A stretch of DNA of 64,000 bases, from assembly GCF_018785315.1 (NCBI RefSeq), contig NZ_WQPN01000006.1:62001-126000 (forward strand), in the 5' to 3' direction. Position 1 is the stretch's first letter, and every line of letters begins with the position of its first letter. The notes under the pieces were generated by a model, which was not told the origin of the DNA, made no database searches, and was given only the letters and a program-made list of their open reading frames with translations. This document shows, in pieces, positions 8,881 through 17,897 of the stretch. A program made the position numbers and the translations under genes. This DNA is from Clostridium sp. MCC353. Lineage in GTDB: Bacteria > Bacillota > Clostridia > Lachnospirales > Lachnospiraceae.

Positions 8881-10854
8881 TTAAGGACCGGTGAGCAGAT
8901 TCCTCTCACGGTATAATTTCCACTGGTTTTCAAAGAAATAATCAGCTTCCGGGAGGGGCCGGACGGGCCGCCATCCGGCGCTGCATACGCCGTCCTGACA
9001 GACTATTTCCTGGATGATGCCGTCATGGGCCCCATGATCCGGCCTGCACCGGTACAGATCAGGAAACCGTTCATCCGGTTTCTCCCCTCTGCTGTCCGTA
9101 TACAGCGCGGACCCTCTGCTGCCGGCCCCGCTTTTGGCATAATCCAGCATGGCGCTGAGATAAACTTTTTGGGATAAAAGCATGTCACGAAGCCGGTAAA
9201 ACATGGGAAGCTGACGGACATCCGGTTTCCCGGCCAGTTTTAGAAAGTCCCCAAACTCCCTGTCTGCGGCCTCCAAAGCCTCGTTAAGCCCTTCTTTGCT
9301 CCTGATCATCCCGCCGGACGCGCTCATCCGTCTGGTTCCCCTGTTCCACAGTTCTGAGAGAGTGCAGGTCCCGGATGCCCGTTCCGGCAGTTCCATAAAA
9401 CGGGCCGCTTCTTTTCTCAATTCCGCTTCCATTCCAAGCTCCGCCTCTTTTCTAAGCTCTGCTTCCCCCATTTCCGGGCAGCTTCCCCGCTGTTCTCCAT
9501 GAAGTTTCCTGTAATGGATGCGCCCGGCAGCCCGCAGCGCCCCAACCTGTCCCGCATTTAAAGCAGTGCCTCCCGGCCGGGTCACCCCATGGCTTCCGCA
9601 GGCTTCCCCCACGGCAAACAGGCCCAGAATGTCCGTCTCCCAGAAAGCGTCCGTGGCGATTCCACCGTTATTGTGCTGGGCGCATACAGCGATTTCCAGC
9701 TTATCCCGGTATAAATCCACATGATGATCCCGGTAAAACCCGATTGCAGTCTCATTCATCTGTCTCAGCCTCTCAACCGGCGTTCCGAACAAGGCCCCGG
9801 CCTGTTTCAGATAATCATAGGCTTCTGGCAGCAGCTTTTCGAAAGGGATTTCCTGATCTTTCGTATTCCGTGTGAAATCCAGGAATACCCTTCTGCCTTT
9901 CAGTATGGTTTCCTGATATACCAATAAGTCAATCACTGACGAACCGCCGTAAATCTTGTTCACATCAAACGGCCACTGATAACCTTTCAGGAAGACCAGG
10001 GAAAGCATTTCCTCTGGTTTTTCAAAATAATCCGTTAAAAATTCCCTCTCATCATTTCCCTCCTGATCCGTGGACAGAAATGTGGGAAGCACCTGCATAT
10101 AGGTTCCGCTGACATTCCACCTGGGATTTAAAGAGGCCATTCCAAACTGCCATTCCGTCAGGTTTTTCCCTTTCACCCCCGCTTCAAAAGCAAGGCCTCC
10201 CGCCCCCAGCTGGGAAACGGGATAGACGCTGTCATGGTACATGCCCGCCGGACCGCCGGTTGCCAGAATCAGGTTTTTACACCAGACCAGAACGTAAGAC
10301 GCCTCTTTTGAAGAACTTTTATCCAGACACAATACGCCATACAAAATCCCGTCTTTCACCAGCAGGCGGACTGCCTGCATCTGATCCAGAATCCGAATGT
10401 CCTTTTCTTTTACCTGTTTTTCCAGGCATTCCGTCATGATCCTGGACGTGTATGGCCCGGCGCTGGCCGCACGCCGTCCCCGGTCGTGATCTGTTTTATA
10501 TCCCATAAACTCATCATATTCCGTACAGGGAAAGGGAACCCCGGATTCCACCAGGCTGAAAAAACACCGGGGAGACAAGGACGCCTCACACAGAGCCTGG
10601 TCGCCGTCGACGCACCCGCCGGCAAACAGATCTTCAGCCATGGAGCGGACCGAATCGAAGTCCCGGCCTGCCAGGGACAGTTTATAGTAGGTCTGTTTAT
10701 CCGATCCCGTGTTTCTGGACGTTCCGGCATTGATGTGTTCCGTGATCACCGCCAGGTCCGTTTCCCCGAATTGGTGCAGGCGGAGAGCTGCCTGAAATCC
10801 TGCTGCCCCGGATCCTATTACCACATGTTCGATTCTAAGTTCATGTACTCTCAT
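8881..10854 (-). CDS. FAD-dependent oxidoreductase, fumarate reductase/AprA-type flavoprotein
   Basis: A 657-residue flavoprotein of the succinate dehydrogenase/fumarate reductase/L-aspartate oxidase/AprA superfamily. Seen: dinucleotide-binding GSGAAG at residues 14-19, a conserved ATGGPAGMYHDS, and a C-terminal FAD motif GLFAVGEACGSHGVTRPGGT. There is no secretion signal, haem motif or FMN-transfer site, so it is probably cytoplasmic and takes electrons from an unidentified partner. A short internal repeat (EAELRKEAELGMEAELRKEA) interrupts the region after the FAD motif. It is the last gene of the 14932-8881 operon, so it probably oxidises or reduces the substrate taken up by the neighbouring permease. 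The substrate is unknown. Confidence 0.85.
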   Translation of the reverse strand: MRVHELRIEHVVIGSGAAGFQAALRLHQFGETDLAVITEHINAGTSRNTGSDKQTYYKLSLAGRDFDSVRSMAEDLFAGGCVDGDQALCEASLSPRCFFSLVESGVPFPCTEYDEFMGYKTDHDRGRRAASAGPYTSRIMTECLEKQVKEKDIRILDQMQAVRLLVKDGILYGVLCLDKSSSKEASYVLVWCKNLILATGGPAGMYHDSVYPVSQLGAGGLAFEAGVKGKNLTEWQFGMASLNPRWNVSGTYMQVLPTFLSTDQEGNDEREFLTDYFEKPEEMLSLVFLKGYQWPFDVNKIYGGSSVIDLLVYQETILKGRRVFLDFTRNTKDQEIPFEKLLPEAYDYLKQAGALFGTPVERLRQMNETAIGFYRDHHVDLYRDKLEIAVCAQHNNGGIATDAFWETDILGLFAVGEACGSHGVTRPGGTALNAGQVGALRAAGRIHYRKLHGEQRGSCPEMGEAELRKEAELGMEAELRKEAARFMELPERASGTCTLSELWNRGTRRMSASGGMIRSKEGLNEALEAADREFGDFLKLAGKPDVRQLPMFYRLRDMLLSQKVYLSAMLDYAKSGAGSRGSALYTDSRGEKPDERFPDLYRCRPDHGAHDGIIQEIVCQDGVCSAGWRPVRPLPEADYFFENQWKLYRERNLLTGP

Positions 10855-10875
10855 ATTTCCTCCGTTTTATGGATC

Positions 10876-11643
10876 TTACAGCCGTTTAATATGGAATCCT
10901 CCGTCCACATCCACATGATTGCCGGTGGTGTAGAGAACCCTGTCCGAGCAAAACAGGCTGACCATGTCCGCCACGTCTTCCGGCCGTCCCCAACGGGCGA
11001 TGGGAAATACTCCGTCCTCAATCATCCGGTCGTATTTTTCCGTGACTACGCTGGTCATGTCTGTTGCGATCACACCGGGGCGCACTTCATTTACCACAAT
11101 TCCCTCGGAGGCCAGGCGGTCGGCGAACAGTGTGGTCATCATGGATACCGCTGCCTTTGAAATGCAGTATTCGCCCCGGGATATGGATGAAACTTCCGCC
11201 GAGCAGGAACCCACATTTACGATATGGCCTTTATTGGCAAACACCTGCTCCTGGCCGATCATCTGCTTTGCCGCAAGCTGGGTTAAAAACAGGGTTCCTT
11301 TGGCGTTAATTCCCATCACCCGGTCAAAGCTCTCTTCCGTCATCTCCAACAGATCAGCTCTCTCCCTGGGGGCCACCCCTGCGTTGTTGACCAATATGTC
11401 GATTCTGCCGAAATGTTCCACCGTCTCTTTTACAACCCTTTCCCGGCTTTCCCTGTCATCGACGGACCCTCTCACATAATGCCAGTCAATTCCCAGACTG
11501 GTCAGATGCTCTAAGGCTTCCCGGTAGTTTTTCTGTTCCCCTGTAGCCATGACCACCACCTGGCAGCCGTCTAATCCAAGCTGTTTTGCTATGGCGTATC
11601 CGATTCCCCGGCTTCCGCCTGTTACGATTGCAGTCCTTTTCAT
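10876..11643 (-). CDS. Short-chain dehydrogenase/reductase (FabG-like)
   Basis: A 255-residue NAD(P)-dependent oxidoreductase. Seen: cofactor motif TGGSRGIG (residues 8-15), NNAG, and catalytic Asn113, Ser146, Tyr159 and Lys163 in YCISK. The start is ATG 11643, one base after the stop of the AraC gene; the GGAGGA ribosome site lies inside the end of that gene, and a longer upstream frame would overlap it. It lies in the operon with the flavoprotein and amidohydrolase, so a role in catabolism rather than fatty acid synthesis is likely. The substrate is probably an alcohol or keto acid. Confidence 0.92.
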   Translation of the reverse strand: MKRTAIVTGGSRGIGYAIAKQLGLDGCQVVVMATGEQKNYREALEHLTSLGIDWHYVRGSVDDRESRERVVKETVEHFGRIDILVNNAGVAPRERADLLEMTEESFDRVMGINAKGTLFLTQLAAKQMIGQEQVFANKGHIVNVGSCSAEVSSISRGEYCISKAAVSMMTTLFADRLASEGIVVNEVRPGVIATDMTSVVTEKYDRMIEDGVFPIARWGRPEDVADMVSLFCSDRVLYTTGNHVDVDGGFHIKRL

Positions 11644-11644
11644 G

Positions 11645-12475
11645 TTATTTTCTGTCCTCCATCCTGTTAATCTCCGATTTTCTGAACACGGTGGGAGAAA
11701 ATCCCGTATTTTTCTTAAACTGTTTGGAAAAATAGGCAAAATCCGTATAACCGCATTTCTCCGCGATATCGGAAATGCTCTGGTTCGTCTCCATCAGGAG
11801 GGCCTTCGCATGGCTCATTCTCAGAGAAATCGTATAATCCATAGGGCTGTAACCCGTCTCATCTTTGAATACATGGGCGATATAATTCTTGTTTAAATAC
11901 AGGGCCGCCGCCACGCTGTCCAGGGAAATGTCCTCCGTATAATGGTGTTCCAGATAGTTCATCACCCGGTAAGCAATCTCCGTGGACGAGTTCATTTTCT
12001 TCACCGACAGGGCCTTTTCGCACTCCCGGAAAATGGTGATGAACATTTTCCTGAGATCCGCTCCCACATACATGTCCCAATAAGGGCGTCTTCCCAGATA
12101 TTCCCTCTCCATTTCCTGAACCAGACCGTAAATATCGTTCCAAACCGGCTCCTTGAATGTCAGCAGGTGGGAAAAATCTGCGGGACGGCGGATGAAAATG
12201 GATATGATTTCCGGATATTTCACCTCATTCCGGAAAAATGTCGGAGCGATTTGGATGATATAGCGCTCATATGGGTATTCCAGCACTTCAAGGGTGTGTT
12301 CCTCCAACGTGTTCAGCACGATCATGCCGCCCCGGGACACCTCATATTTCTTTTCTCCAACCTGATAAGAAATTCTCCCGGAAAGCAGAAACAGAATCTG
12401 ATATGTATATTCATAATGATGCCTGAGCTGATAATTACATGAACTGTACCGATGTTCGATCCAGAAATCTTCCAT
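11645..12475 (-). CDS. AraC-family transcriptional regulator
   Basis: A 276-residue regulator with an N-terminal cupin-type sensor (about residues 1-140) and a C-terminal pair of helix-turn-helix motifs (ISLDSVAAALYLNKNYIAHV; then SISDIAEKCGYTDFAYFSKQ). It lies inside the operon between the permease and the SDR gene, so it is most likely the local activator. The effector is probably the transported acid or an intermediate. Confidence 0.92.
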   Translation of the reverse strand: MEDFWIEHRYSSCNYQLRHHYEYTYQILFLLSGRISYQVGEKKYEVSRGGMIVLNTLEEHTLEVLEYPYERYIIQIAPTFFRNEVKYPEIISIFIRRPADFSHLLTFKEPVWNDIYGLVQEMEREYLGRRPYWDMYVGADLRKMFITIFRECEKALSVKKMNSSTEIAYRVMNYLEHHYTEDISLDSVAAALYLNKNYIAHVFKDETGYSPMDYTISLRMSHAKALLMETNQSISDIAEKCGYTDFAYFSKQFKKNTGFSPTVFRKSEINRMEDRK

Positions 12476-12533
12476 AGCCTTTCCTCCGCAAAACCTGTTT
12501 CAAACTATTGTAACACAGATTCCCCCCATTTTC

Positions 12534-13904
12534 TTACAGCATGATGTTGAAAAATATGGTCGCCAGCAGTACATTTGCCAGTATAGCAAAGGGCTGCGCG
12601 GCTCCATAACCAGTTGTCGGTTCTTCCGACCCGGTGGAACTGATGGCTGCTCCAAGCCCTGGCGCAGAAGTACACCCTCCGGCAATGGCCCCGCTTAAAA
12701 TGATCCAGTTTAAGCCGAATACCTTATGCCCGATGAAAAAGCTGGCCAGAACAGCCACAGCCTCAACGGCGATTGCCGATACCGCAATGGCAAGCCCGGA
12801 ACCCATCAGGGAAGTCACCACCTCATATCCATAGCGCAGCCCTACCACCGCCATAAAAAAGGTCAGCCCCATCTGGTACATGATGCCCAGGGACTTGGAA
12901 TCCATTCTGAAATTCACAGGCCCGATCTTTCCGATATAGCTTAAAATCAGGGCCGCAAGAAGCACTCCTCCAGCCGCTCCCAAAGAAAAACTGCCGAACC
13001 TGCCCAGGGGAATCGTAATGCTTCCCACAATGATGCCGATTACAGCCACCAGGGATATGACCATAAAATTAAGGGGCTGTTCTTTTCCGTTCCGGGACCC
13101 TTCCTCAACTGCTCCGATTTCATTTCTGTATGCCTCTTTCTCTTTCTCCATATCAATCCGGAACAGCTTTGGCAAAAGGGAAATCATCACCACGATCACC
13201 AGAACTCCCATGGGAAATGCCACCGTATACCCCAGGCTGACGGCAGACGACGCCTCTTCCTTATAGACAGCAGTCTGCTCCTCGCTGAGTTCTGCTGTAT
13301 TCTCCTTTGTCAGAGCCCCGGCCGGGTCAATCTTTTGAAGCATCCGGTCCTTTTCCTCCGGCGAAGCTTCTTTATACAGCTTCCCGTAATCCACATTTCC
13401 CGCCGCATCCAGAGCGGTTCCGTAGCCCGGGGTGGTGGTCATAGCCCCAGCGTACATGCCGATGGTTTCAAACGGCGTGATGGCCGCGTTGGAAGAAAGC
13501 ACGGTGCTGTAGAGCACACAGGCGGTAATCATGGATACAACTGGTATGGACACCCCTATGACAACGAATTTTATGCCGTATTTCTTGAAAATGGTTCCGA
13601 TACTGTTTCCCACCTTCAATCCGATGGAAACCAAAAACAGCAGCAGAAAGAAGGTAAAAAACGCCTGCGCCACCACTCCTGTGGACAGGATTCTTTTCGC
13701 ATTGGCATATCCTATGCCGCCTTCCTGAGCGGTGTGCGCCCACTTTGTAACGAAATACCCTATGAGAATCCCGGTAAAAATGCCGCCGGACACCCCCAGT
13801 GAAAAACTCTTTATTTTAATCTTTCCAATCATAAGCCCTGTTGCGATGGCTAAAAACATTAAGAAAAACTGGTTTGTGAAAATAGTATTGATAAATTTCA
13901 GCAT
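12534..13904 (-). CDS. AspT/YidE/YbjL-type permease
   Basis: A 456-residue integral membrane protein with about ten hydrophobic helices in two halves and a charged cytoplasmic loop at about residues 170-215. The duplicated GMYAGAMTTTPGYGTALDAAG and SGAIAGGCTSAPGLGAAIS blocks are the small-residue signatures of the AspT/YidE/YbjL antiporter fold (TC 2.A.81). Unlike YidE it has no TrkA-C domains between the halves. AspT exchanges aspartate for alanine, so an exchange of a carboxylate with its decarboxylated product is possible here. The neighbouring amidohydrolase-type decarboxylase makes that attractive but unproven. Confidence 0.78.
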   Translation of the reverse strand: MLKFINTIFTNQFFLMFLAIATGLMIGKIKIKSFSLGVSGGIFTGILIGYFVTKWAHTAQEGGIGYANAKRILSTGVVAQAFFTFFLLLFLVSIGLKVGNSIGTIFKKYGIKFVVIGVSIPVVSMITACVLYSTVLSSNAAITPFETIGMYAGAMTTTPGYGTALDAAGNVDYGKLYKEASPEEKDRMLQKIDPAGALTKENTAELSEEQTAVYKEEASSAVSLGYTVAFPMGVLVIVVMISLLPKLFRIDMEKEKEAYRNEIGAVEEGSRNGKEQPLNFMVISLVAVIGIIVGSITIPLGRFGSFSLGAAGGVLLAALILSYIGKIGPVNFRMDSKSLGIMYQMGLTFFMAVVGLRYGYEVVTSLMGSGLAIAVSAIAVEAVAVLASFFIGHKVFGLNWIILSGAIAGGCTSAPGLGAAISSTGSEEPTTGYGAAQPFAILANVLLATIFFNIML

Positions 13905-13924
13905 TTGTTATCCCCCTGATCTGA

Positions 13925-14932
13925 TTATACATGAAAAACCCGCTCTGCGTTGCCGTAAAGAATCTTCTGTTCCGTTTCTTCTGATAGATTCAGGCTCTCA
14001 ACCGCCTTTAATGTCCGGTCGATATATCCTGGCCCCTTTTCAGGATCGAAAGGCATGTCGGAAGCGAACATGATATGGTCTTCTCCGAAGAAATCGATCC
14101 CGCACCGGATCGCTGAAGCCGAACCAAAAGAGGCGGTATCTGCATAGAATTTTCTGAACGTATCAATGGGTTCGCCCTTCATCCTTGTCTTTGTCAGTTT
14201 ATCCTTTAATTCAGGCGCCGTCCTTCCCCCGTACATTTTAAGCCCATTTTCAATCCGGCCTTCCAGCATGGGGATCATGGCGCCCACATGGTGGGTCACA
14301 ATCTTCAAATCCGGGAAATCTTCAAAAACACCTGCAAAAGCCAGCCTGCACATGGCAATCGTAGTCTGGTACGGCCATCCGATTAAAAACCACAGCTCAT
14401 ACTTGGAACACTCTTCCGCCGGAAATTCCGGGGTGGACTGGCCTCCCACCGGATGGATCAGAATGGGAAGTTCCAGTTTTTCACAAATCTCGTAGATCGG
14501 CCAGTATTTTTCCTGGTCAATGGCCTGGCCGTTCATGTGGGCGTAGATCTGAACGCCTTTTGCTCCCATGGATTTGCACCTTTTGATCTCTTCTACAGAG
14601 GCGGACACATTATTGAACGGGATTCCGGCGATAAATCCCTCGTAATACTCCGGGTATTTCTCTGTTATTTTCTTAATCTCGTCATTTCCAACCGCCGCGA
14701 TTTTCGGAGATTTGTCCGGGCCCGCGAACAGCTCAACGGGCGGGGAAACAATATTGGGGATCTGCTTATACCCCGGGAACTGTTTCAGCACTTCCAGTCG
14801 GTAGTCCATGTCGGACATCGCCTGCATTTGTAACGCCCGGATGAACATATGGGACTTGTTCGGGGATTCGTTCATGGCCAGTTTGGCATATTTCTGCGGC
14901 ATCAAGTGGCAGAATACATCGATTGATTTCAT
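13925..14932 (-). CDS. Amidohydrolase-family protein (ACMSD/resorcylate decarboxylase-like)
   Basis: A 335-residue TIM-barrel protein of the amidohydrolase-2 family (PF04909). Seen: the N-terminal metal-site remnant IDVFCHLMP (Cys-His in place of HxH), HPVGGQSTPEF, THHVGAMIP and the C-terminal Asp in MFASDMPFDPE. These features fit zinc-dependent decarboxylases and hydrolases such as ACMSD and gamma-resorcylate decarboxylase. The first histidine of the usual HxH is replaced by Cys. It is the first gene of the five-gene operon. The reaction is probably decarboxylation or hydrolysis of a small acid; the substrate is unknown. Confidence 0.82.
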   Translation of the reverse strand: MKSIDVFCHLMPQKYAKLAMNESPNKSHMFIRALQMQAMSDMDYRLEVLKQFPGYKQIPNIVSPPVELFAGPDKSPKIAAVGNDEIKKITEKYPEYYEGFIAGIPFNNVSASVEEIKRCKSMGAKGVQIYAHMNGQAIDQEKYWPIYEICEKLELPILIHPVGGQSTPEFPAEECSKYELWFLIGWPYQTTIAMCRLAFAGVFEDFPDLKIVTHHVGAMIPMLEGRIENGLKMYGGRTAPELKDKLTKTRMKGEPIDTFRKFYADTASFGSASAIRCGIDFFGEDHIMFASDMPFDPEKGPGYIDRTLKAVESLNLSEETEQKILYGNAERVFHV

Positions 14933-15110
14933 TTTGATACTCCTTCTCCTTCAGTTTGGCAAAGCCGGATAGAACCAGAGTGTGGTGCCGGCATCGCTTT
15001 CTGCTTTGATAATATCATTTCACGGATGGAGTTATCCTGTATAATCCTGTTGTAAATATGGAATATCTTGTTTTTTTACGGATGGGATTTGTGCAGGCAA
15101 TGGGAGGATT

Positions 15111-15134
15111 GGCGGCATCAAAAAAGATGCCGCC
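15111..15134 (-). terminator. Hairpin downstream of the second PD-(D/E)XK gene
   Basis: A perfect 9-bp GC-rich stem GGCGGCATC/GATGCCGCC with a 6-nt loop that reads as U6 on the minus strand. It lies 44 bp after the stop of the gene at 15178. It also lies upstream of the amidohydrolase operon, whose leader (14933 to about 15100) holds no clear gene. Confidence 0.5.
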
Positions 15135-15177
15135 CCGCAGTAAGCCTTGAGCAGCATCTATTTTAAATGACAATATA

Positions 15178-16872
15178 TTAAATCTTGCACTCTTCTGCCA
15201 TAATACAGCAGTTCTTCTTATAAAAAGCAATGCCATAATACCTAAGAGCCGAATAGCCGTCCCGGCTCAATTCGTTTCCGTAATGCTTTTCCTTCATCTG
15301 CTTCATGGCCGTTTGAGCTGCCATTTCCATATCATAGTAAGAATCCGCAGTTTTCAATTCAAAAATCATTACCGTCTTCCTGATATCCGGGCTTTTCAGC
15401 ATGATATCATACCGTCCGTCTCCCGATTCCTGATTGGACGAGACAGCGTAACCTTCGATCCGATCCAAAAGGCCAAGAAGAAAACCGTGGTAAAAGGCTT
15501 CTTTATTATCATAAAAACTGATGGATTCTCTGAGGATCAATGTCAGCTCCTCCTGAAATACACCAATATCGGCAGATGCAATGCTGTCATAAAGCCTCTT
15601 CATATTTTTCTCTTTTAATTGATGTCTGAACCAATCCAGAATTTTTGTCTTGTATATATAAAGAACCTCAGCATTGGGAATTGCCATAGTCACATAGGGC
15701 GTACCACCCACCGCCTTGCGGCCGCACATCGTCAGATATCCGGTAAAGAACAGGAAGTTCCACAAATTATCTTCTGACTTTTCAATATCATCGTAGGTTA
15801 TATCTTCATGAATTGGCTTTTCGATCGTTCCCCCGCCGATGAGCAGTTCCAGCTCTTCTTTTGTTGATAAATCCGCATGTTCCACCAAATTCCTGATAAT
15901 CCGGTTGGAACTGGTGTTGGCCCAATGTGGCGACGGCCATGCATGAGCCGGGTCAACGTACATCGCTTCCATATGATTTATGACGCTCCAGGGATTATAA
16001 ACCTGTTTGGTTCCAAATGTATAACCGTCATACCATTCTTTGAAAACTGCAATCCCTTTCTCATCGTCAATTCCATAAAACTCTGCCATTTGGTCCACTT
16101 CTGTCTGCAGAAATCCGAAATATTCATCGTAATTCGCGCTGAGAATCGAGTTCATTTTCAAATTATTAAGCCCGGTGAAAATGGATTCCCTAGTAATTCT
16201 CAAACATCCGGTAATGACCGCAAATTCCATAAATGGATTGGATTTCAGCCCTTCTTCGAAAAATGAACGGATGAAAATGGACATTTTATCATAATAGCCT
16301 GTAAAATACGCCTGTTCCAGAGGAACATCATATTCATCAATCAGAATGATAGCTTTTTTCCCGTAATACTGATTCAGGACTTCACTGAGAAATCTCAGCG
16401 CGGCCGTATAATCGCTGCGCTTTGCCTGGCCTCCCATAATTTGTATAAACCGGTCCTTCTGCGCCTCATCCAGCCTGGCACTGTCAAGCACAAACTTGTG
16501 CCTTCGGTATTCACCGGTTACCGCTTCAACAATCTTTGCGTAAGATGTTTCAAAATCTTCCTGCCCGGCCGATTTAAGCGAAAACGAAATCACCGGATAA
16601 GCTCTCATATGCGCCAGATACCCCTCTCCTGCCTCCATGATCTTCAGACCTGCAAAGAGTTCGTTATTAACTGCACCTGTCATTTCGAAGAAGCATTTGA
16701 GCATACTCATATTCAGGCTTTTTCCAAACCTGCGGGGCCGGGTAAACAGGTTCACTTCCCCCTTCTTATCGAGCAGTTCTTTTATTAACAACGTTTTATC
16801 CACATAGTAATAGCCGCTCATTCTCAATTTTTCAAAATCATCTACACCAATAGGCAGCGGTTTAAAAGCCAT
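15178..16872 (-). CDS. AAA-ATPase-like / PD-(D/E)XK nuclease superfamily protein
   Basis: A 564-residue paralogue of the protein at 1897-3531, with the same layout: YYYVDKTLLIKELL, P-loop variant RPRRFGKS, Walker B-like IILIDEYDVPL, and a C-terminal nuclease-fold block DIMLKSPDIRKTVMIFELK. The start is ATG 16872 because GGAGG lies 8 nt upstream; the longer open frame reads back through the leader repeat. It is monocistronic. Role unknown. The leader contains a 36-bp sequence also found before the XRE regulator gene at 46298. Confidence 0.87.
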   Translation of the reverse strand: MAFKPLPIGVDDFEKLRMSGYYYVDKTLLIKELLDKKGEVNLFTRPRRFGKSLNMSMLKCFFEMTGAVNNELFAGLKIMEAGEGYLAHMRAYPVISFSLKSAGQEDFETSYAKIVEAVTGEYRRHKFVLDSARLDEAQKDRFIQIMGGQAKRSDYTAALRFLSEVLNQYYGKKAIILIDEYDVPLEQAYFTGYYDKMSIFIRSFFEEGLKSNPFMEFAVITGCLRITRESIFTGLNNLKMNSILSANYDEYFGFLQTEVDQMAEFYGIDDEKGIAVFKEWYDGYTFGTKQVYNPWSVINHMEAMYVDPAHAWPSPHWANTSSNRIIRNLVEHADLSTKEELELLIGGGTIEKPIHEDITYDDIEKSEDNLWNFLFFTGYLTMCGRKAVGGTPYVTMAIPNAEVLYIYKTKILDWFRHQLKEKNMKRLYDSIASADIGVFQEELTLILRESISFYDNKEAFYHGFLLGLLDRIEGYAVSSNQESGDGRYDIMLKSPDIRKTVMIFELKTADSYYDMEMAAQTAMKQMKEKHYGNELSRDGYSALRYYGIAFYKKNCCIMAEECKI

Positions 16873-16879
16873 GTTAATT

Positions 16880-16915
16880 CCTCCATGCCGAAGCATTTTT
16901 TGCGCAAATACTGCG
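16880..16915 (-). repeat. 36-bp dispersed leader repeat, copy 1
   Basis: This 36-bp stretch matches 46316-46351 at 33 of 36 positions in the same orientation. Read on the minus strand it ends in GGCATGGAGG, so in this copy it supplies the ribosome site of the gene that follows. Confidence 0.75.
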
Positions 16916-17051
16916 TTATGCAGGCAAGCGCTGAGAATTTCAGATTCCCAGCGCGATTCAAATCTGTGGCTCCGGCACAAATTTGGGTGTTGCCTGCCGT
17001 CCTGAATAAATATATAGAAATTATAACTTTTTCCTCAATGAATTACAAGGC

Positions 17052-17897
17052 TTAACCTTTCACCGCCCCGGCCACAACCCCTTCAATAATATATTTCTGG
17101 CAGAACAGGTAAAAAACAATGATCGGAATGATTGCCAGCACCAAGAGCGCCATCAGGGAACCATAATCCTTCGCCCCGTAAGACCCCATCAGATACTGCA
17201 CCGCTACCGGGATCGTCTTATACGGCGTGGAAACGCCAATGACCAGATAAGGCAGCAGGTAGTCATTCCAGATCCACATGGCATTTAAAATCGCCACCGT
17301 AATGGCCGTAGGCTTTAAAATCGGCATGACGATCATAAAAAATGTCTCCAGCGGATTGCACCCGTCAATCATGGCCGCCTCTTCGATCTCGTAGGGGATG
17401 GCCTTGACGAATCCACAGAACATGAACACGGAAAGCCCCGCCCCGAATCCCAGGTACAAAACCACCATGCCCAGAGGATTGTTCAATCGCAGCATATCCG
17501 CCAGCTTTGACATGGTGAACATGATCATCTGGAACGGAACTACCATGGAAAACACGAATATATAATAGAGGGCGCTGGTTAACCTGGATTTCACCCTGGT
17601 AATATACCAGGCCGTCATGGAAGTGAATAGAATAATCGCTGCCACAGAAAATACCGTTATAAACGCCGACCACCCAAAAGCCGCGAAAAATCCTGTTTTT
17701 CTGATTCCCTCCGTATAATTCTCCATCCCCGCAAACATTTCACCGGACGGCCATGCGAAGGGGTTATCGCTGATATACAGCTTTCCTTTAAAGGAATTCA
17801 TCAGGATAAAGAAAACCGGAACCAGAAATACCGCAACCAACGCGCACAGCACGATGAAAATAATCGGGTGCTCCATTTTTCTTTTACTCGTATTCAT
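17052..17897 (-). CDS. Carbohydrate ABC transporter permease, MalG type
   Basis: A 281-residue inner-membrane permease with six predicted helices. The EAA loop EIEEAAMIDGCNPLETFFMI is the contact for the ATPase. Its ATG overlaps the stop of the upstream permease by one base. There is no ATPase gene in this operon; a shared MsmX-like ATPase encoded elsewhere is usual for such importers. With the binding protein and alpha-glucosidase next to it, an oligosaccharide is the likely cargo. Confidence 0.94.
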   Translation of the reverse strand: MNTSKRKMEHPIIFIVLCALVAVFLVPVFFILMNSFKGKLYISDNPFAWPSGEMFAGMENYTEGIRKTGFFAAFGWSAFITVFSVAAIILFTSMTAWYITRVKSRLTSALYYIFVFSMVVPFQMIMFTMSKLADMLRLNNPLGMVVLYLGFGAGLSVFMFCGFVKAIPYEIEEAAMIDGCNPLETFFMIVMPILKPTAITVAILNAMWIWNDYLLPYLVIGVSTPYKTIPVAVQYLMGSYGAKDYGSLMALLVLAIIPIIVFYLFCQKYIIEGVVAGAVKG

